DNA of 64,000 nucleotides from Actinobacteria bacterium OV450 (GTDB lineage Bacteria; Actinomycetota; Actinomycetes; Streptomycetales; Streptomycetaceae): assembly GCA_001298555.1 (NCBI GenBank), contig LJCW01000368.1, positions 157,879 through 221,878 on the forward strand, in the 5' to 3' direction. Of this stretch, positions 41,564 through 49,777 are shown in pieces; the first letter of the stretch is position 1, and the number at the start of each line of letters is the position of its first letter. The notes beneath the pieces were generated by a model that did no database searches, had not been told where the DNA came from, and saw only the letters and a program-made list of their open reading frames with translations. A program made the position numbers and the translations under genes.

Positions 41564-42439
41564 ATGAGGACGGGTACGGGCCCCACAGGTCCCGCCCACC
41601 TGTTGGCCGAGGCCGGTGGGCTGGACATCAGTGTGGCCCGGAGAAGCACGGGCGTGCTGGTCGACGTCCTCGGAGAAGTCGAATCCGGTGGTGTGGCCAC
41701 GCTCGCTGAAGTCCTGGACTGCGTCCTGGGGGCGAACGACGGGCCGATCGTCCTGGATCTCTCGGATGCCACGTTCTGTGACCGTGCCGTCTTCGACGTG
41801 CTCGTGCGCGTCCGCCGCCGGGCGGCCGTCCGGCACAGACCCCTGATCGTGCGCGCGCCGGGCCGGCCCGCGGCGCCTGGGGCCCCTCCGGAACCGCCCC
41901 TGGCCGCCACCTTCGCCCAGCCTTGCCCGGCACCCCCCGTGGCCCCGGTGCAGCCCTCGCAAGCGAGGGCCTTCGGGGCGCAGGTGGAGCGGCTGGACCG
42001 GACCGCCCTCGTACGTATGCGGGGAGAGCTGGACATCGAGGCGGTAGAGGTCCTCGATGGTCTTCCGATGCGGTTCGCGCCGGGCACGGCCGTGGTCGTG
42101 GCCGATCTGCACGCGGTCGCGTTCATGGACCTCACGGGTCTGGAGGCGCTTGCCCGGCTGGAAGGCCGGGCCGATCGGCTGGGCGCCGGTTTCCCGGCGG
42201 TGGGCTGGCAGCCGGCTCCCCTGCGTCTCCTGAGGAGTGTGGGGACCGGGCCGGTGTTCTACGAGCTCACCCCGTTCGCGCGCGGTCTACGGCTGCGGGA
42301 GCTGCGTGCCGCGATCGCCCGGCGCAGCGAACTGCGGCGGGCCATCGGCATCGCGGACGCGGCGGGCCGGGCCGGGCTGGCCCGGACCCTTGCCGAGGCG
42401 GGGCCATGGACCCGTTCCGCGGCCGGCGTGGCTCCCTGA
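41564..42439 (+). CDS. Protein with two STAS-like domains
   Basis: A 291-residue protein. The N-terminal domain (~15-100) has GPIVLDLSDATFCDRAVFDV and the second (~130-215) has RMRGELDIEAVEVLDGLPMR then LHAVAFMDLTGLEALARLEG. Both match the STAS strand-helix order, but the usual phospho-serine is replaced by Arg or Thr, so at least one domain may not be phosphorylated. A Pro-rich linker separates them; the C-terminus is helical and basic. Role unknown. Confidence 0.75.
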   Translation: MRTGTGPTGPAHLLAEAGGLDISVARRSTGVLVDVLGEVESGGVATLAEVLDCVLGANDGPIVLDLSDATFCDRAVFDVLVRVRRRAAVRHRPLIVRAPGRPAAPGAPPEPPLAATFAQPCPAPPVAPVQPSQARAFGAQVERLDRTALVRMRGELDIEAVEVLDGLPMRFAPGTAVVVADLHAVAFMDLTGLEALARLEGRADRLGAGFPAVGWQPAPLRLLRSVGTGPVFYELTPFARGLRLRELRAAIARRSELRRAIGIADAAGRAGLARTLAEAGPWTRSAAGVAP

Positions 42440-42440
42440 C

Positions 42441-42460
42441 CGCGACGTCACGCGACGTCA
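42441..42460. repeat. Tandem decamer CGCGACGTCA x2
   Basis: Two exact head-to-tail copies, each containing the palindrome GACGTC, lie immediately after the stop of the double-STAS gene. They could be part of a terminator or a recombination trace. Confidence 0.7.
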
Positions 42461-42492
42461 TACCGCAGCGGGAAGCGCAGTGCGGGCCGGGC

Positions 42493-42543
42493 GGAACGCC
42501 GCGCCAGGTCTCGTCGACGGAACGCCGCGCCAGGTCTCGTCGG
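42493..42543. repeat. 26-bp tandem duplication
   Basis: A unit beginning GGAACGCCGCGCCAGGTCTC is present twice in a row with a 26-bp period, between the convergent double-STAS and PHP genes, ending just before the PHP stop. Confidence 0.8.
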
Positions 42544-42547
42544 GAGG

Positions 42548-43552
42548 TCAGCGACGCGGGGTGCTTCTGCTGGTCAGTAGCCGACTCAGCGACCAGCTCG
42601 TGATCAGCCGGTCTTCCCCCAGACCGATCCGTGCCGCGCGTGCGTAGCCCGTGCTCTGCCAGTGCAGCTGTTCGGGGGCGTGGGCGTCGGTGTCCACGGC
42701 GAAGCGGCAACCCGCCACCGCGGCCTGGAGGAGCAGGTCGTCCGGCGGGTCCCGCCGTTCTGGCCGACAGTTGATCTCCACCGCGGTGCCGGACTCCGCG
42801 CAGGCGGCGAACACGGCCTCGGCGTCGAAGTGGGACTGCGGGCGTCCTCGACCGGTGATGATCCGTCCCGTGCAGTGGCCCAGCACATCGACGTGCGGGT
42901 TGCGCACCGCGGCCAGCAGCCGGGCGGTCATCGGTCCGGGTGGCGAGCGGAGCTTGGAGTGCACGGAGGCCACGACGATGTCGAGACGGCCGAGCAGGTC
43001 TTCGTCCTGGTCGAGTGAGCCGTCGTCGAGGATGTCGCACTCGATGCCGGTCAGCAGCCGGAAGCCGGGGCCCAGCCTGTCGTTCGCGGCGGCCACGGCT
43101 TTCAGTTGGCTCTTGAGCCGTTCCGCGCTCAGCCCGTGGGCGATCGTGAGCCGCGGCGAGTGATCGGTCAGAACGGCCCACTGATGGCCGAGGGCGCGCG
43201 CAGCGTCGGCCATGTCGTCGAGCGGACTGCCGCCGTCCGACCAATCGGAGTGCAGGTGACAGTCCCCGGTGCTCGCAGCGGCGAGGTCCCACCCGGCGCG
43301 GGCGTTCGGGTCGGCTTCGGCCTGCAGGCGGGCGAGGTAGTCCGGTACGGCGCCGGTCGATGCCTGGGATATCACCGCGGCGGTGACCGGGCCCACTCCG
43401 GGCAGTCGTTCGGCGTGCGCGGCGTCCACCGGGCCCGGTGGCAGGCCGCGGGCGGCGTCGGCTGCCGTGTGGAAGGCCCGCACCCGGTAGGGGGACGCCC
43501 CGCGCCATTCGAGGAGGAAGGCGATCCGGCGCAGGGCCTCGTCCGGAGTCAC
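42548..43552 (-). CDS. PHP-domain phosphoesterase with helix-hairpin-helix N-terminus (PolX-like)
   Basis: A 334-residue protein. Residues ~1-80 include LPGVGPVTAAVI (helix-hairpin-helix). The PHP domain starts CHLHSDWSDG (metal His-X-His) and has LTDHSPRLTIAHG, GIECDILDDG, VASVHSKL and DVLGHCTGR, then VDTDAHAPEQ near the end, giving the full set of His/Asp/Cys metal ligands. It resembles the PHP part of bacterial PolX without the polymerase and may be a DNA-repair or small-molecule phosphatase. GTG 43552 overlaps the stop of a 36-residue ORF (GTGA). Confidence 0.85.
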   Translation of the reverse strand: MTPDEALRRIAFLLEWRGASPYRVRAFHTAADAARGLPPGPVDAAHAERLPGVGPVTAAVISQASTGAVPDYLARLQAEADPNARAGWDLAAASTGDCHLHSDWSDGGSPLDDMADAARALGHQWAVLTDHSPRLTIAHGLSAERLKSQLKAVAAANDRLGPGFRLLTGIECDILDDGSLDQDEDLLGRLDIVVASVHSKLRSPPGPMTARLLAAVRNPHVDVLGHCTGRIITGRGRPQSHFDAEAVFAACAESGTAVEINCRPERRDPPDDLLLQAAVAGCRFAVDTDAHAPEQLHWQSTGYARAARIGLGEDRLITSWSLSRLLTSRSTPRR

Positions 43553-43659
43553 GGGAAGGGGGCTCCACCGGCGCCGTTGGCGACATCGCCGGTCATGTAG
43601 GAGGCCTGGTCGCAGGAGCCCTGCGGGGCGATCGGGCGGGCCTGCTCGTGGGAGGGCAT
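43549..43659 (-). CDS. 36-residue small protein coupled to the PHP gene
   Basis: The ATG at 43659 has an AAGGAG site 7 bp upstream and encodes a 36-residue polar peptide, MPSHEQARPIAPQGSCDQAS with a YMTGDVANGAGGAPFP end. Its TGA overlaps the GTG of the PHP gene. The strong ribosome binding site and stop/start overlap argue for translation. No homologue is known to me; one cysteine is present. Confidence 0.55.
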   Translation of the reverse strand: MPSHEQARPIAPQGSCDQASYMTGDVANGAGGAPFP

Positions 43660-43695
43660 GGTGGTCTCCTTCTGGCAGGGCCGGGTGGGCGAGGG

Positions 43696-44325
43696 TCAGG
43701 AAGAGGGAGGGTAAGGAGCGGCCTTGAGACGGCGCGCGAGGTGCGCGGTGTTCGCGGCGAGGGTCTTGGTCGTCGCGGCGGTCTTCTCGGGGGTCTTGTC
43801 GAGGTCCTGGTAGTCAGTGCCCTGCATGGCTTCGCCGACCCAGTAGGTCACGGCGTTCGGGGCGAGGGAGAAGCCGACGTCGCCCAGGCCCTGGAAGAGT
43901 TCGGCGCTGACGTGGTGGGCGCCGTCCTCGTTGCCGACGACGCACACGGCTGCCGCCTTGCCGTACGTCAGCATGCGACCTTCGTCATCGCTCTCGCCCA
44001 GTTCGGCGTCGAGGCGTTCCAGGACGCGCTGGGCGAGGCTGGAGGGGTGACCGAGCCAGATGGGCGTGGACAGGATCAGGATGTCGCAGCCCAGGATCGT
44101 GTCGCGGATCTCCGGCCAGGCGTCACCGTCCCCCATGTCGACCTCGACCCCCGGCTTGACGTCGTGATCGGCGATCCGGATCACCTTTCCGGTGACGCCG
44201 TGATCGGCCAGGGCCGCCATGGTCTGCTCGGCCAGCAACTGCGAGCTGGACCGTTTCGGCGACGGGGAGAGCGTGCAGACCAGAGCGACGGCGCGCAGCG
44301 GCGTGGTTTCGGTGGTGGTGTCCAT
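43696..44325 (-). CDS. Flavodoxin-like NAD(P)H-dependent oxidoreductase
   Basis: A 209-residue flavodoxin-fold protein: ALVCTLSPSPKRSSSQLLAE (FMN phosphate loop), ILGCDILILSTPIWLGHPSS (TPIWLG substrate/FMN loop), and GKAAAVCVVGNEDGAHHV. Such proteins reduce quinones, azo compounds or act as FMN reductases. It precedes the 36-residue gene by about 37 bp on the same strand. Confidence 0.87.
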   Translation of the reverse strand: MDTTTETTPLRAVALVCTLSPSPKRSSSQLLAEQTMAALADHGVTGKVIRIADHDVKPGVEVDMGDGDAWPEIRDTILGCDILILSTPIWLGHPSSLAQRVLERLDAELGESDDEGRMLTYGKAAAVCVVGNEDGAHHVSAELFQGLGDVGFSLAPNAVTYWVGEAMQGTDYQDLDKTPEKTAATTKTLAANTAHLARRLKAAPYPPSS

Positions 44326-44412
44326 GTGATCCGGCTACCCGGATCATCGCCGTGTACCCCGGCTTCAGCCCTGATGTCGGCATTCGGCCTGCGTGCCGTG
44401 CGGGAGCGGCAC

Positions 44413-45213
44413 CTACCGGTCGGCGGATCCGGGCGCGGCCATGCGGCGGTGTCCCTCTGCTTTGAGGCTGTCGGGCAGGACCTTGCTGGCCAGGCCCTGT
44501 GCCTTGGTCTTGAGGGATCCGGCGACGACCTTGTCCTTGCCCGCGAAGAGAGCGTCGAGGCCTTGCTCGGCGACCTGGGCGGGGTCGTCCTTGTCGCTCT
44601 GGCCGATGCTGGTGTCACCCATGTCGGCGCGTCGGAAGAAGTCGGTATCGGTGGGGCCGGGCATCAAGGCGGTCACGGTCAGGGACGTGTCCTTGAGCTC
44701 GTTGTGCAGTGCCTGGGAGAAGGACTGCAGGAACGACTTCGAGGCGTTGTACACGGCCTGGTACGAACCCGGCATGGTGGAGGCGATGGACGAGGTGATC
44801 AACATCCGTCCCTCGCCCGCCGCGGCCATCGAGCGGAGCAGACGCTTGGCCAGATGCACCGTGGAGCGCACGTTGAGGTCGACGATCTCGAACTCGTCTT
44901 CCAGATCGGTGTCGAGGAAGCGTCCTCCTTCCCCGACGCCGGCGTTGAGCGCCGCGACGGCCACCGGGCGTCCGGTGGCGGCCACCGCCCCGACGAAGCG
45001 CTCCGCCTCGTCGTAGCTGCGCAGGTCTGCCGGGACGGCCTGCACGCTCGCTCCGGTCAGTCGTTCGATTTCCTCGGCCGCCGGCCGGAGCCGTGCTTCG
45101 TCGGCGGAATTCACGATCAGAGCGAAGCCCCGCTCGGCGAGCTGCCGGGCGAGCTCGAACCCGATACCACTGGACGCGCCGGTCACTACGGCAAGTTCTC
45201 GGTTCTGGGTCAT
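44413..45213 (-). CDS. Short-chain dehydrogenase/reductase
   Basis: A 266-residue classical SDR: TGASSGIGFE at residues 10-19, NAGVGEGG for the NAG motif, Ser in ITSSIAST and catalytic YNASK. The final helix KVLPDSLKAEGHRRMA replaces the usual substrate lid. It is upstream of the flavodoxin-like gene on the same strand. Substrate unknown. Confidence 0.9.
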   Translation of the reverse strand: MTQNRELAVVTGASSGIGFELARQLAERGFALIVNSADEARLRPAAEEIERLTGASVQAVPADLRSYDEAERFVGAVAATGRPVAVAALNAGVGEGGRFLDTDLEDEFEIVDLNVRSTVHLAKRLLRSMAAAGEGRMLITSSIASTMPGSYQAVYNASKSFLQSFSQALHNELKDTSLTVTALMPGPTDTDFFRRADMGDTSIGQSDKDDPAQVAEQGLDALFAGKDKVVAGSLKTKAQGLASKVLPDSLKAEGHRRMAAPGSADR

Positions 45214-45302
45214 GCTCCGCGCCTACCCGTAACAGGCAGACCATGCCCCGTCGTACGGGGCAGCCGGCCGCCGACGGCCATTGCACGCAGGGCCCGTCCT
45301 GG

Positions 45303-46016
45303 TCAGTCGAGCGCGGAAGCGGCGACCGAGAGGTCGGCGACGAGCCCGCGGAAGGCTGCCTCGCGGTCGTCGGCCCGCAGTACGGCGGAGGGGTGGGTGG
45401 TCGCAAGCAGCAGGCCGCCGCCCTCACGGGACCCGTCTGGGGGCCGGGCCCCACTCCCGTCCCGGTCCCACGCGGGCATCGGCTGCAGGATGCCGCGGTG
45501 CTCACCGACCCGGAAGGAGCTCCCGAGGAGCGCCCTGCCCGCCGTACCACCGAGCACGATGGTCAATTCCGGGGACACCAGCCGCAGTTCCGCCTCCAGC
45601 CACGGCCGGCAGGCGGTCATCTCGCGCAGGCTCGGCGCTTTGTGGATACGGCGCTTGCCCCGCGGGGCCATGGTGAACTTGAAGTGTTTGACGGCATTGG
45701 TGAGGTAGATCGCCTCGTCGCCGAGACCTGCCTCCACCAGCGCGCGCCTCAAGAGCTGGCCGGCCGGCCCCACGAACGGTTCACCCTGCCGGTCCTCCTG
45801 ATCGCCGGGCTGTTCTCCGATGAGGAGGAGCCGCGCCGTGGGCGAACCGGATCCGAACACGGTCTGGGTGGCGTCCTTGAAGAGCGGGCATCCGTGGCAG
45901 TCGGCGGCCGCACGTCGCAGGGCCTGCAGACCGCCGCGGCGCGGCAGATAAGGCCTCGCGTCGTATTCCTGCGCCGTCGGTGACGTGGCCGCGGACCGTT
46001 CCGTGGTGGGCCCCAT
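45303..46016 (-). CDS. udgX: UdgX-type uracil-DNA glycosylase superfamily protein
   Basis: A 237-residue family-4-like uracil-DNA glycosylase. It has a 4Fe-4S set of cysteines (CHGCPLF near residue 45 and later Cys residues), motif I GEQPGDQEDRQGEPFVGPAG, and the UdgX-specific loop with KRRIHKAPSLRE, in which the histidine forms a covalent bond with the abasic sugar after uracil removal. Motif II is seen as TTHPSAVLRA. UdgX of mycobacteria shows this unusual suicide chemistry. The ATG at 46016 has GAGGAGG upstream. Confidence 0.9.
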   Translation of the reverse strand: MGPTTERSAATSPTAQEYDARPYLPRRGGLQALRRAAADCHGCPLFKDATQTVFGSGSPTARLLLIGEQPGDQEDRQGEPFVGPAGQLLRRALVEAGLGDEAIYLTNAVKHFKFTMAPRGKRRIHKAPSLREMTACRPWLEAELRLVSPELTIVLGGTAGRALLGSSFRVGEHRGILQPMPAWDRDGSGARPPDGSREGGGLLLATTHPSAVLRADDREAAFRGLVADLSVAASALD

Positions 46017-46524
46017 GGGTAGACCTCCTCGGGGTGGTTCTTCGCCGGCGTTCGTGACCGCTGGTCGGCAGTCGGCGCCTCCCCGCCATCGCGCCTCGGA
46101 AACCTCCGGCACGCGTGCGAGGCCGCCTCGTGGATCTCCTTGGCCTCCGCCTTGGGGATGCGGCGCACGATGGCTGGCGCGCGGCGTCTGCACTCGGCGG
46201 ACGAGCGCGTTCGGCGAACCTGTGCCGTGTTCGGGCGTGGAGCGCGATGTCCAGCCGTATGGTCGCGGCGCCGGCGCCTTGGGCCCCTGGCTGGACGGCA
46301 CTGCCCGGCCCGGCAGGGGCAAAACGCCCTACGACGGAGCCCGACCGCCGGAGCCGCTCCTCGGCTCCCCGGCCCGCGGGGGGTGCGCACCTGCCCGAAC
46401 AGCCCCGCGCTCGGACGTTCCGGCCGGGCGGCTCAGTCCGAGCCCGGGACACGGCCCGTGAGGGGCTGAGTCAGTTGCACGGGACCAGGCCGGATGAGCG
46501 CGTTCGTTCTGCCGGGGGCGCGGA
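46017..46524. other. Long stretch without a recognised gene
   Basis: About 508 bp upstream of udgX. Open frames here are arginine-rich shadows with no recognisable domain. One minus-strand fragment (IPKAEAKEIHEAASHACRRF) has somewhat more protein-like composition and could be a gene remnant. No repeats or strong hairpins were found. Confidence 0.4.
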
Positions 46525-46746
46525 TCACCATTCGGGGTGGACGTCGTGGCTGTCGTAGCGGATGCCGGACGCAGTGGCCCAGGGGCGGAAGCGGCCGGGC
46601 CCGGTGCGTTCAGGGGCGTAGGCGACGACCTCGCCCGTGTCCTCGGTGACGATGACCGCGCCTTTCCTCTGCGCTGCGCGAAGGGCGTGGGTCCAGTGCC
46701 TGCCGCGATGGCCGGTGCGATAGTCGGGGATCTTGCATTGAGACAT
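46525..46746 (-). CDS. Hypothetical small protein, 73 residues
   Basis: Encodes MSQCKIPDYRTGHRGRHWTH followed by a protein-like core (KGAVIVTEDTGEVVAYAPER) and an RPWATASGIRYDSHDVHPEW end. The mix of strands and aromatic residues suggests a small folded protein. The ribosome binding site is weak. Function unknown. Confidence 0.5.
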   Translation of the reverse strand: MSQCKIPDYRTGHRGRHWTHALRAAQRKGAVIVTEDTGEVVAYAPERTGPGRFRPWATASGIRYDSHDVHPEW

Positions 46747-46807
46747 TGAGCGTCACCGCCTCGTGGTGTGGGTGTGGCGACAACGGGACCGGACGGTCGG
46801 TCTACCC

Positions 46808-47518
46808 CTAATCCGGGATTTCGAACGCCTCACCGTTCGCGGCCCCGACCGGCGTGGCCGCGAACGGTGCGTGTGTGCGGTCGGTGGCGAGCGGACACGG
46901 CGGGTCCAGGGGCGGCATCGCGGCGCCGTCCCTGGCAGGTCCTCTCCAGGATCGGAGAACGAGGCGAGGGGCTGCGCGGACCAGGGCGGCGACGGCCGCG
47001 CCGATCACGCCACCGGCAACCACGTCGGAGGGGTGGTGAGCCCCACTGTTGATGCGCTGGACCGCCACCAGGACCGTGGGTACGGCGACTGCGGCACCGG
47101 CCCACGGCCAGACGGCCGCGACGGTCGCGGTGAACGCGACGGCGGCGGCGGTGTGGCCGGAGGGAAAGGAGGAACTGTCGGGCCGGTCCTCGGCATCGCC
47201 GTGCGGGATCCATTCGACCGGCGGTCGGCGGCGCGACACCAACTGCTTGGCGATGCCGTTGGACACGACTTCCGCGACCGCCATCGCCAGGATTCCGGCC
47301 GCGGCGGCCCGGCGGCCCCGTGAGCCGCCCTTGGCCGCCATCGCCAGCGCCGCGGCCCACCACAGCTTCGTGTGCCGGGTCGCATCTGCGACCGCGGACA
47401 GCAGCCGCCGTGCCGCCGGGGAGTCCCAGGCCGCGATGCGCCGGGTCAGCCGGTGGTCGCCGGCCTGCACATCGGCGAGCACTCTCATGCTCCGCCACCT
47501 CCCGGGTCCGCTGCTCAT
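46808..47518 (-). CDS. PAP2-family membrane phosphatase
   Basis: A 236-residue PAP2 protein. The three phosphatase motifs are present: KQLVSRRRPP, PSGHTAAAVA and RINSGAHHPSD, with the catalytic histidines. Five or six hydrophobic helices place it in the membrane, where it may dephosphorylate lipid phosphates. The ATG overlaps the stop of the upstream BrkB-like gene (ATGA). The C-terminal ~45 residues are Pro/Ala-rich. Confidence 0.88.
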   Translation of the reverse strand: MSSGPGRWRSMRVLADVQAGDHRLTRRIAAWDSPAARRLLSAVADATRHTKLWWAAALAMAAKGGSRGRRAAAAGILAMAVAEVVSNGIAKQLVSRRRPPVEWIPHGDAEDRPDSSSFPSGHTAAAVAFTATVAAVWPWAGAAVAVPTVLVAVQRINSGAHHPSDVVAGGVIGAAVAALVRAAPRLVLRSWRGPARDGAAMPPLDPPCPLATDRTHAPFAATPVGAANGEAFEIPD

Positions 47519-48552
47519 TCCAGGCGGCGGCGGTCCTCATCCGTCCACTTGCGCGTGTCGCGGGGTTCGACGTACGGCTCCTCGTCCTCGGGATAGCCGC
47601 CGGCGACCGCCCGCTGGCGGACCATTTCCGCGTCGAACTCCAGGCCCAGGAGGACGGCGAGGTTCGTTATCCACAACCACACCAGGAAAATGATCACGCC
47701 TGCCAGCGTGCCGTACGTCTTGTTGTACGAGCCGAAGTTCGCGACGTAGAAGGCGAAGCCAGCCGAGGCGGCCATCCAGATCACCAGCGCCAGGAAACTG
47801 CCCGGAGTGACCCACCTGAAGCCGCGGCCCCTGGCGTTCGGCGCGGCCCAGTACAGGAGCGCGATCATCATGGTGACGAGGAGGACCAGGACCGGCCACT
47901 TCGCGATCGACCACACCGTCAGCGCGGTGTCCCCGATGCCGAGGGCAGCGCCTGCCTGCCGGGCCAGCCCGCCGGTGAACACCACGAGCAGTGCACTGAC
48001 GACCGCGAGGATCAGGAGCGTCACGGTCAGGCCGAGACGCAGCGGCAGCACCTTCCACACCGGGCGGCCCTCGGGGACGTCGTACACGGCGTTCGCGGCC
48101 CGGATGAACGCGGCGACGTATCCGGAGGCCGACCACAGCGCGGCGGCCAGAGCCACCACCGCCAGGAGCGAGCCGACGCCGGCGTTGCCCTGCAGCTGCC
48201 GGACCGCATTGCTGATCACGTCGTGCGCGGCGCCCGGAGTGACCTTCTGCAGATTGCCCACGACTCGCTCGGAGACCGATTCACCCGCGATGCCCAGCAG
48301 GGAGACGAGCACGAGGAGGGCGGGGAAGAGGGCCAGCACTCCGTAGTAGGTCAGGGCCGCGGCCCGGTCCGCCAGCTCGTCGTCCTTGAACTCCTTCAGT
48401 GTCCCGCGCACCACCGCCTTCCAGGACCGCTCGGGCATGTCCGACGGCTGGTCCGGTGCCCGCTCTTCCACCTGCCGGTCCGGACCTGCGCGGCCGAGGC
48501 GGTCAGGATCCGACAGCTGAGCGTCGTGCTGGTCATTCGCAGGAGGTCTCAT
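47515..48552 (-). CDS. YihY/BrkB-family membrane protein
   Basis: A 345-residue protein from ATG 48552; ATGs at 48570 and 48588 are alternatives. A polar ~45-residue N-terminus precedes the YihY/BrkB core: DRAAALTYYGVLALFPALLV, LWSASGYVAAFIRAANAVYD and FNPSF-type helices (here FGSYNKTYGTLAGVIIFLVW). About six transmembrane helices. The molecular role is unknown. It is translationally coupled to the PAP2 gene. Confidence 0.87.
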   Translation of the reverse strand: MRPPANDQHDAQLSDPDRLGRAGPDRQVEERAPDQPSDMPERSWKAVVRGTLKEFKDDELADRAAALTYYGVLALFPALLVLVSLLGIAGESVSERVVGNLQKVTPGAAHDVISNAVRQLQGNAGVGSLLAVVALAAALWSASGYVAAFIRAANAVYDVPEGRPVWKVLPLRLGLTVTLLILAVVSALLVVFTGGLARQAGAALGIGDTALTVWSIAKWPVLVLLVTMMIALLYWAAPNARGRGFRWVTPGSFLALVIWMAASAGFAFYVANFGSYNKTYGTLAGVIIFLVWLWITNLAVLLGLEFDAEMVRQRAVAGGYPEDEEPYVEPRDTRKWTDEDRRRLE

Positions 48553-48799
48553 GGGCGGCGCCTTTCCCATTACGCCCGGCCCATGCATCGCGAAGAGGGT
48601 GCCGTTGCCGCAGGGCCGGTGGCGGGTACGGAGCCGGGCGGGTGAACGTTTCCTCGGTACACGGCGTGGAGGCGGCCGGGGGCAGAAGGACCGTGCGAGG
48701 GTGCCAGGGTCGCTGACCCGTTGGGCCGTCGGGAGTTCCGGTGCTCGAACGCACAACGGTGCCACGGCCGACTCCACACCCACCTGACAGGGGACTGTG

Positions 48800-49276
48800 A
48801 TGGACGCGATCGTGCTGCTGCGCGACGACCACAAGACGGTCGAGAAGCTGTTCAAGCGATTCGAGAAGACCTCCGACGAGGACGTCGCCGAGCGTCGTGA
48901 GCTGGCTGACCAGGTGATCGAAGAACTGACGGTCCACGCGTGGATCGAGGAGCAGTACTTCTACCCCGCTGCCCGTGAGGCCGCGCCCGACACCAAGGAC
49001 CACGTGCTGGAAAGCATCGAGGAACATCACGCGGTGGTGTGGATGCTCTCCGAGCTCAAGGACATGGATCCGGCCGATGAGCGGTTCAAAGCCAAGATGA
49101 CCGTGCTGATGGAGCAGGTCCGGCACCACGTGGAGGAGGAAGAGCAGGACTGGTTCCCCGACGTCCGCAAGGCGATGGGGCGCAACCGGCTCGTCGAGCT
49201 CGGCGAGCAGCTCAACGCCGCCAAGGCGAGCGCACCGAGGGACCCGCTGGCCGTACCCAGCGCCGCCTCGAAGTGA
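48800..49276 (+). CDS. Hemerythrin (HHE)-domain protein
   Basis: A 158-residue four-helix hemerythrin-like protein. DDHKTVEKLFKRFE supplies the first His, HAWIEEQYFYPAARE the next His/Glu, EEHHAVVWML and RHHVEEEEQDWFP the remaining iron ligands, so a di-iron site is likely. Such proteins sense or bind oxygen, NO or iron. It starts a four-gene run with a lipoprotein, a 27-residue protein and a duplicated membrane protein. Confidence 0.9.
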   Translation: MDAIVLLRDDHKTVEKLFKRFEKTSDEDVAERRELADQVIEELTVHAWIEEQYFYPAAREAAPDTKDHVLESIEEHHAVVWMLSELKDMDPADERFKAKMTVLMEQVRHHVEEEEQDWFPDVRKAMGRNRLVELGEQLNAAKASAPRDPLAVPSAASK

Positions 49277-49692
49277 CCCGGCCGCGCCAGGGGGGCCGGT
49301 CGGCACTGCTCGCGCTGTGCACGGTCCTCTTCGCCGTATGCGGTTGTGGAGCGCCGGCGGCCCGTGAGAACGCCGCGATCCGGACAGGAATGGCCTTCGA
49401 AGAGGCGCTGGCAACCGGTGACCATGCGCTGGCCTGCGTACTGCTGGCTCCTTCCACCCGCCGGCAGCTCGTACAAGACCAGCAGCAGGACTGCCCACGA
49501 GCCATCGCGGGCGAGGAGCTGCCCAGGGGCGGTGGGCTGCGCGGTGCCGAGGCGTACGGCCGGCAGGCGATGCTGCGCTTGACGGGAGACACCCTGTTCC
49601 TTTCCCAGTTCACCGACGGCTGGAAGGTGGTGGCCGCAGGCTGCGCGCCCGAAGGCGACAAACCCTACGAGTGCTCGGTGAAGGGGTCCTGA
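49273..49692 (+). CDS. Putative small lipoprotein
   Basis: A 139-residue protein with a signal peptide and lipobox-like LFAVCGCG at about residues 19-26. The mature part (AIRTGMAFEEALATGDHALA) is a compact domain containing several cysteines (ACVLL, DCPRA, GCAPEG, ECSV). GTG 49273 overlaps the hemerythrin-gene stop. Function unknown. Confidence 0.7.
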   Translation: MTRPRQGGRSALLALCTVLFAVCGCGAPAARENAAIRTGMAFEEALATGDHALACVLLAPSTRRQLVQDQQQDCPRAIAGEELPRGGGLRGAEAYGRQAMLRLTGDTLFLSQFTDGWKVVAAGCAPEGDKPYECSVKGS

Positions 49693-49693
49693 C

Positions 49694-49777
49694 ATGCGTG
49701 CCCTGTTCATCACCACGCTGACCGTGATTCTTGGCGGACTCGCCTACTTCATCACCATCGGGGTGCTCCAGCGATGA
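49694..49777 (+). CDS. 27-residue single-span membrane microprotein
   Basis: The ATG at 49694 encodes 27 residues, MRALFITTLTVILGGLAYFI then TIGVLQR. It is almost entirely one hydrophobic helix flanked by arginines. It starts one base after the lipoprotein stop, and its TGA overlaps the start of the next gene (ATGA). The tight packing suggests it is translated. No family is known to me. Confidence 0.6.
   Translation: MRALFITTLTVILGGLAYFITIGVLQR

Noticed and set aside
43438..45708. A 756-residue plus-strand frame
   Set aside because: Runs opposite to the flavodoxin-like and SDR genes and lacks domains.
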